DNA from: CAZVIJ01 sp964626735
Lineage (GTDB): Bacteria > Patescibacteriota > Dojkabacteria > JAOAGR01
Assembly: GCA_964626735.1 (NCBI GenBank)
Contig: CAZVIJ010000012.1
Span: 1-36,025, forward strand
DNA: 36,025 nucleotides
Direction: 5' to 3'
The position numbers and the translations under genes are program-made. A model generated the notes under the pieces. The model saw only the letters and a list, made by a program, of their open reading frames with translations. It was not told where the DNA came from and made no database searches. This document shows positions 35,111 through 36,025 of the stretch, piece by piece. Position 1 is the first letter of the stretch; each line of letters begins with the position of its first letter.

Positions 35111-36025
35111 ATGTCATTCGTCGCAACTTCTGCTGATCTTCCGTTTGCGCAAGATAGAATTTTCTCTTTCGGCGCGTTTACTAAAAATACCAAGCAAAAT
35201 AAGCAATTGGAGAAACCAGAATGGTTTGATGGAGTAAAAGCGTGGCTGCATGCCAACCAGCAAGAATTCGAGCACACGCATTTCTTTACCGACGGTGTAA
35301 TGGTCCCCAACTTTTGGCTGGCAACCGCGCTTAAAGACTACTACCGCCCCGAGCTCTACGGGCTTATGTCGAACATACTCACCGTCTACGACGATCGCGA
35401 TCCGGTGATGATAAACCCGAATCTTTCTGAAGTAATCGTGAATCTGTATGCCGATCAGCCGCGACCGATATCACGATCGAAAACGAAATCGTACAGCACG
35501 GACAATATCTACTACCTAAACCGCGATACCGACCTTAGCGCGTTTTTCGGACATGCACACTTGCTCGCCAAGGGGCTCATCTTCCCCCACCTATTCGAGC
35601 ATCTCAATCAAATATCCCACAGTCGCCGGTATAAACCGCTTTGGCAGCGGTTCGAAAAAGTGGCGAAAGCGTACTATTGCTGGAAAGGCGACCTCAAGCT
35701 CGATTTGGATTCGAAGGGACAATTGGATCTCGACTTTTACCGCGGGGTTACGGCGCTTTCTAACGGAATGGGGACAGCAATTGGCTATTTTGGAGGGACG
35801 AATGAGCTCTTGACCATCATGTACCAAGAAAAGTTCAGGACGCTTCCCACGGTCGAGCAGTTCTACGATGCCGCAATGCGCACGCCGTATAAGTTTGCAG
35901 GCGGCAGCATTACGCTAATCCCAGCCCTTATTGGTGCGATGCAAGCGGTCTTCGATGGGCAGCGCAAATTGGTTCTGCCTCCCCAAACATTGGATTTCAG
36001 GGGATCATCGCATCGGGAGCATTAT
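35111..36025 (+). CDS. Orphan family A protein (FGHAH), partial at window edge
   Basis: 305 codons are open to the last base; the C-terminus is outside the window. It is homologous to the 420-aa protein at 14214-15476. Shared blocks here: KPEWFDGVKAWLHANQ (35-50), RPELYGLMS (79-87), DNIYYLNRDTDLSAFFGHAH (131-150), and LPTVEQF...KFAGGS...IPALI (about 254-284). The copies differ mainly in the loop between the second and third blocks. TACAAT at 35100-35105 ends 5 nt before the ATG. No known family is recognised, so the two define a local paralogous family about 20 kb apart. Confidence 0.85.
   Translation, partial: MSFVATSADLPFAQDRIFSFGAFTKNTKQNKQLEKPEWFDGVKAWLHANQQEFEHTHFFTDGVMVPNFWLATALKDYYRPELYGLMSNILTVYDDRDPVMINPNLSEVIVNLYADQPRPISRSKTKSYSTDNIYYLNRDTDLSAFFGHAHLLAKGLIFPHLFEHLNQISHSRRYKPLWQRFEKVAKAYYCWKGDLKLDLDSKGQLDLDFYRGVTALSNGMGTAIGYFGGTNELLTIMYQEKFRTLPTVEQFYDAAMRTPYKFAGGSITLIPALIGAMQAVFDGQRKLVLPPQTLDFRGSSHREHY

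Overview
The window is bacterial. A near-complete, normal-length 16S rRNA gene lies on the minus strand (about 5953-7483), and a tRNA-Ile(GAT) lies on the same strand at 109-185. The 16S deviates at normally invariant sites: a changed universal 515 primer site, and U-A instead of C-G at decoding-site pair 1404/1497. The secreted proteins have a single N-terminal membrane segment followed by TPTPTP-type linkers, and one ends in dockerin-like repeats. Most proteins are unrecognisable orphans. Together these features suggest Patescibacteria/CPR, perhaps Microgenomates-like. That placement is an inference, and I cannot assign a class. The code appears standard, because TGA is used as a stop.

Layout. 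(a) 1-7870 is a split rRNA region. tRNA-Ile with its own promoter sits at the left edge, next to sequence resembling a 16S-23S spacer. Then come seven minus-strand genes: three orphans, a lipid-anchored-looking or membrane-anchored secreted protein, and a three-gene overlapping operon ending in a secreted glycoside hydrolase. The 16S follows with its own terminator, long processing stem and a classical -35/-10 promoter. (b) 7883-24317 is a block of orphan genes with frequent strand switches, tiny intergenic gaps and few recognisable domains: a P-loop ATPase, a double winged-helix protein facing it, two tandem LAGLIDADG-fold proteins lacking the catalytic acids, and a zinc-ribbon protein. (c) 24407-30937 holds surface proteins, a DUF2726 protein and, inside a visibly AT-richer patch, a MazG-like pyrophosphohydrolase overlapping a nuclease-helicase of the DUF2075/Schlafen-group-3 type. 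(d) 30945-36025 returns to orphan genes, plus a cupin and a paralogue of the 14214-15476 gene that runs off the right edge.

The strongest unusual signal is regulatory. In 32 of 40 coding genes a -10 hexamer (19 exact TATAAT) ends only 4-9 nt before the start codon, and in 16 of these it is an extended TGN -10. Recognisable -35 elements are rare. With normal spacing from -10 to transcription start, these mRNAs would begin at or within about 3 nt of the start codon, so they would be leaderless, even though the 16S keeps an intact anti-Shine-Dalgarno. This geometry corrects about ten start sites. It also points to an ATC start in one LAGLIDADG gene. The exceptions are mostly downstream members of overlapping or tightly packed operons.
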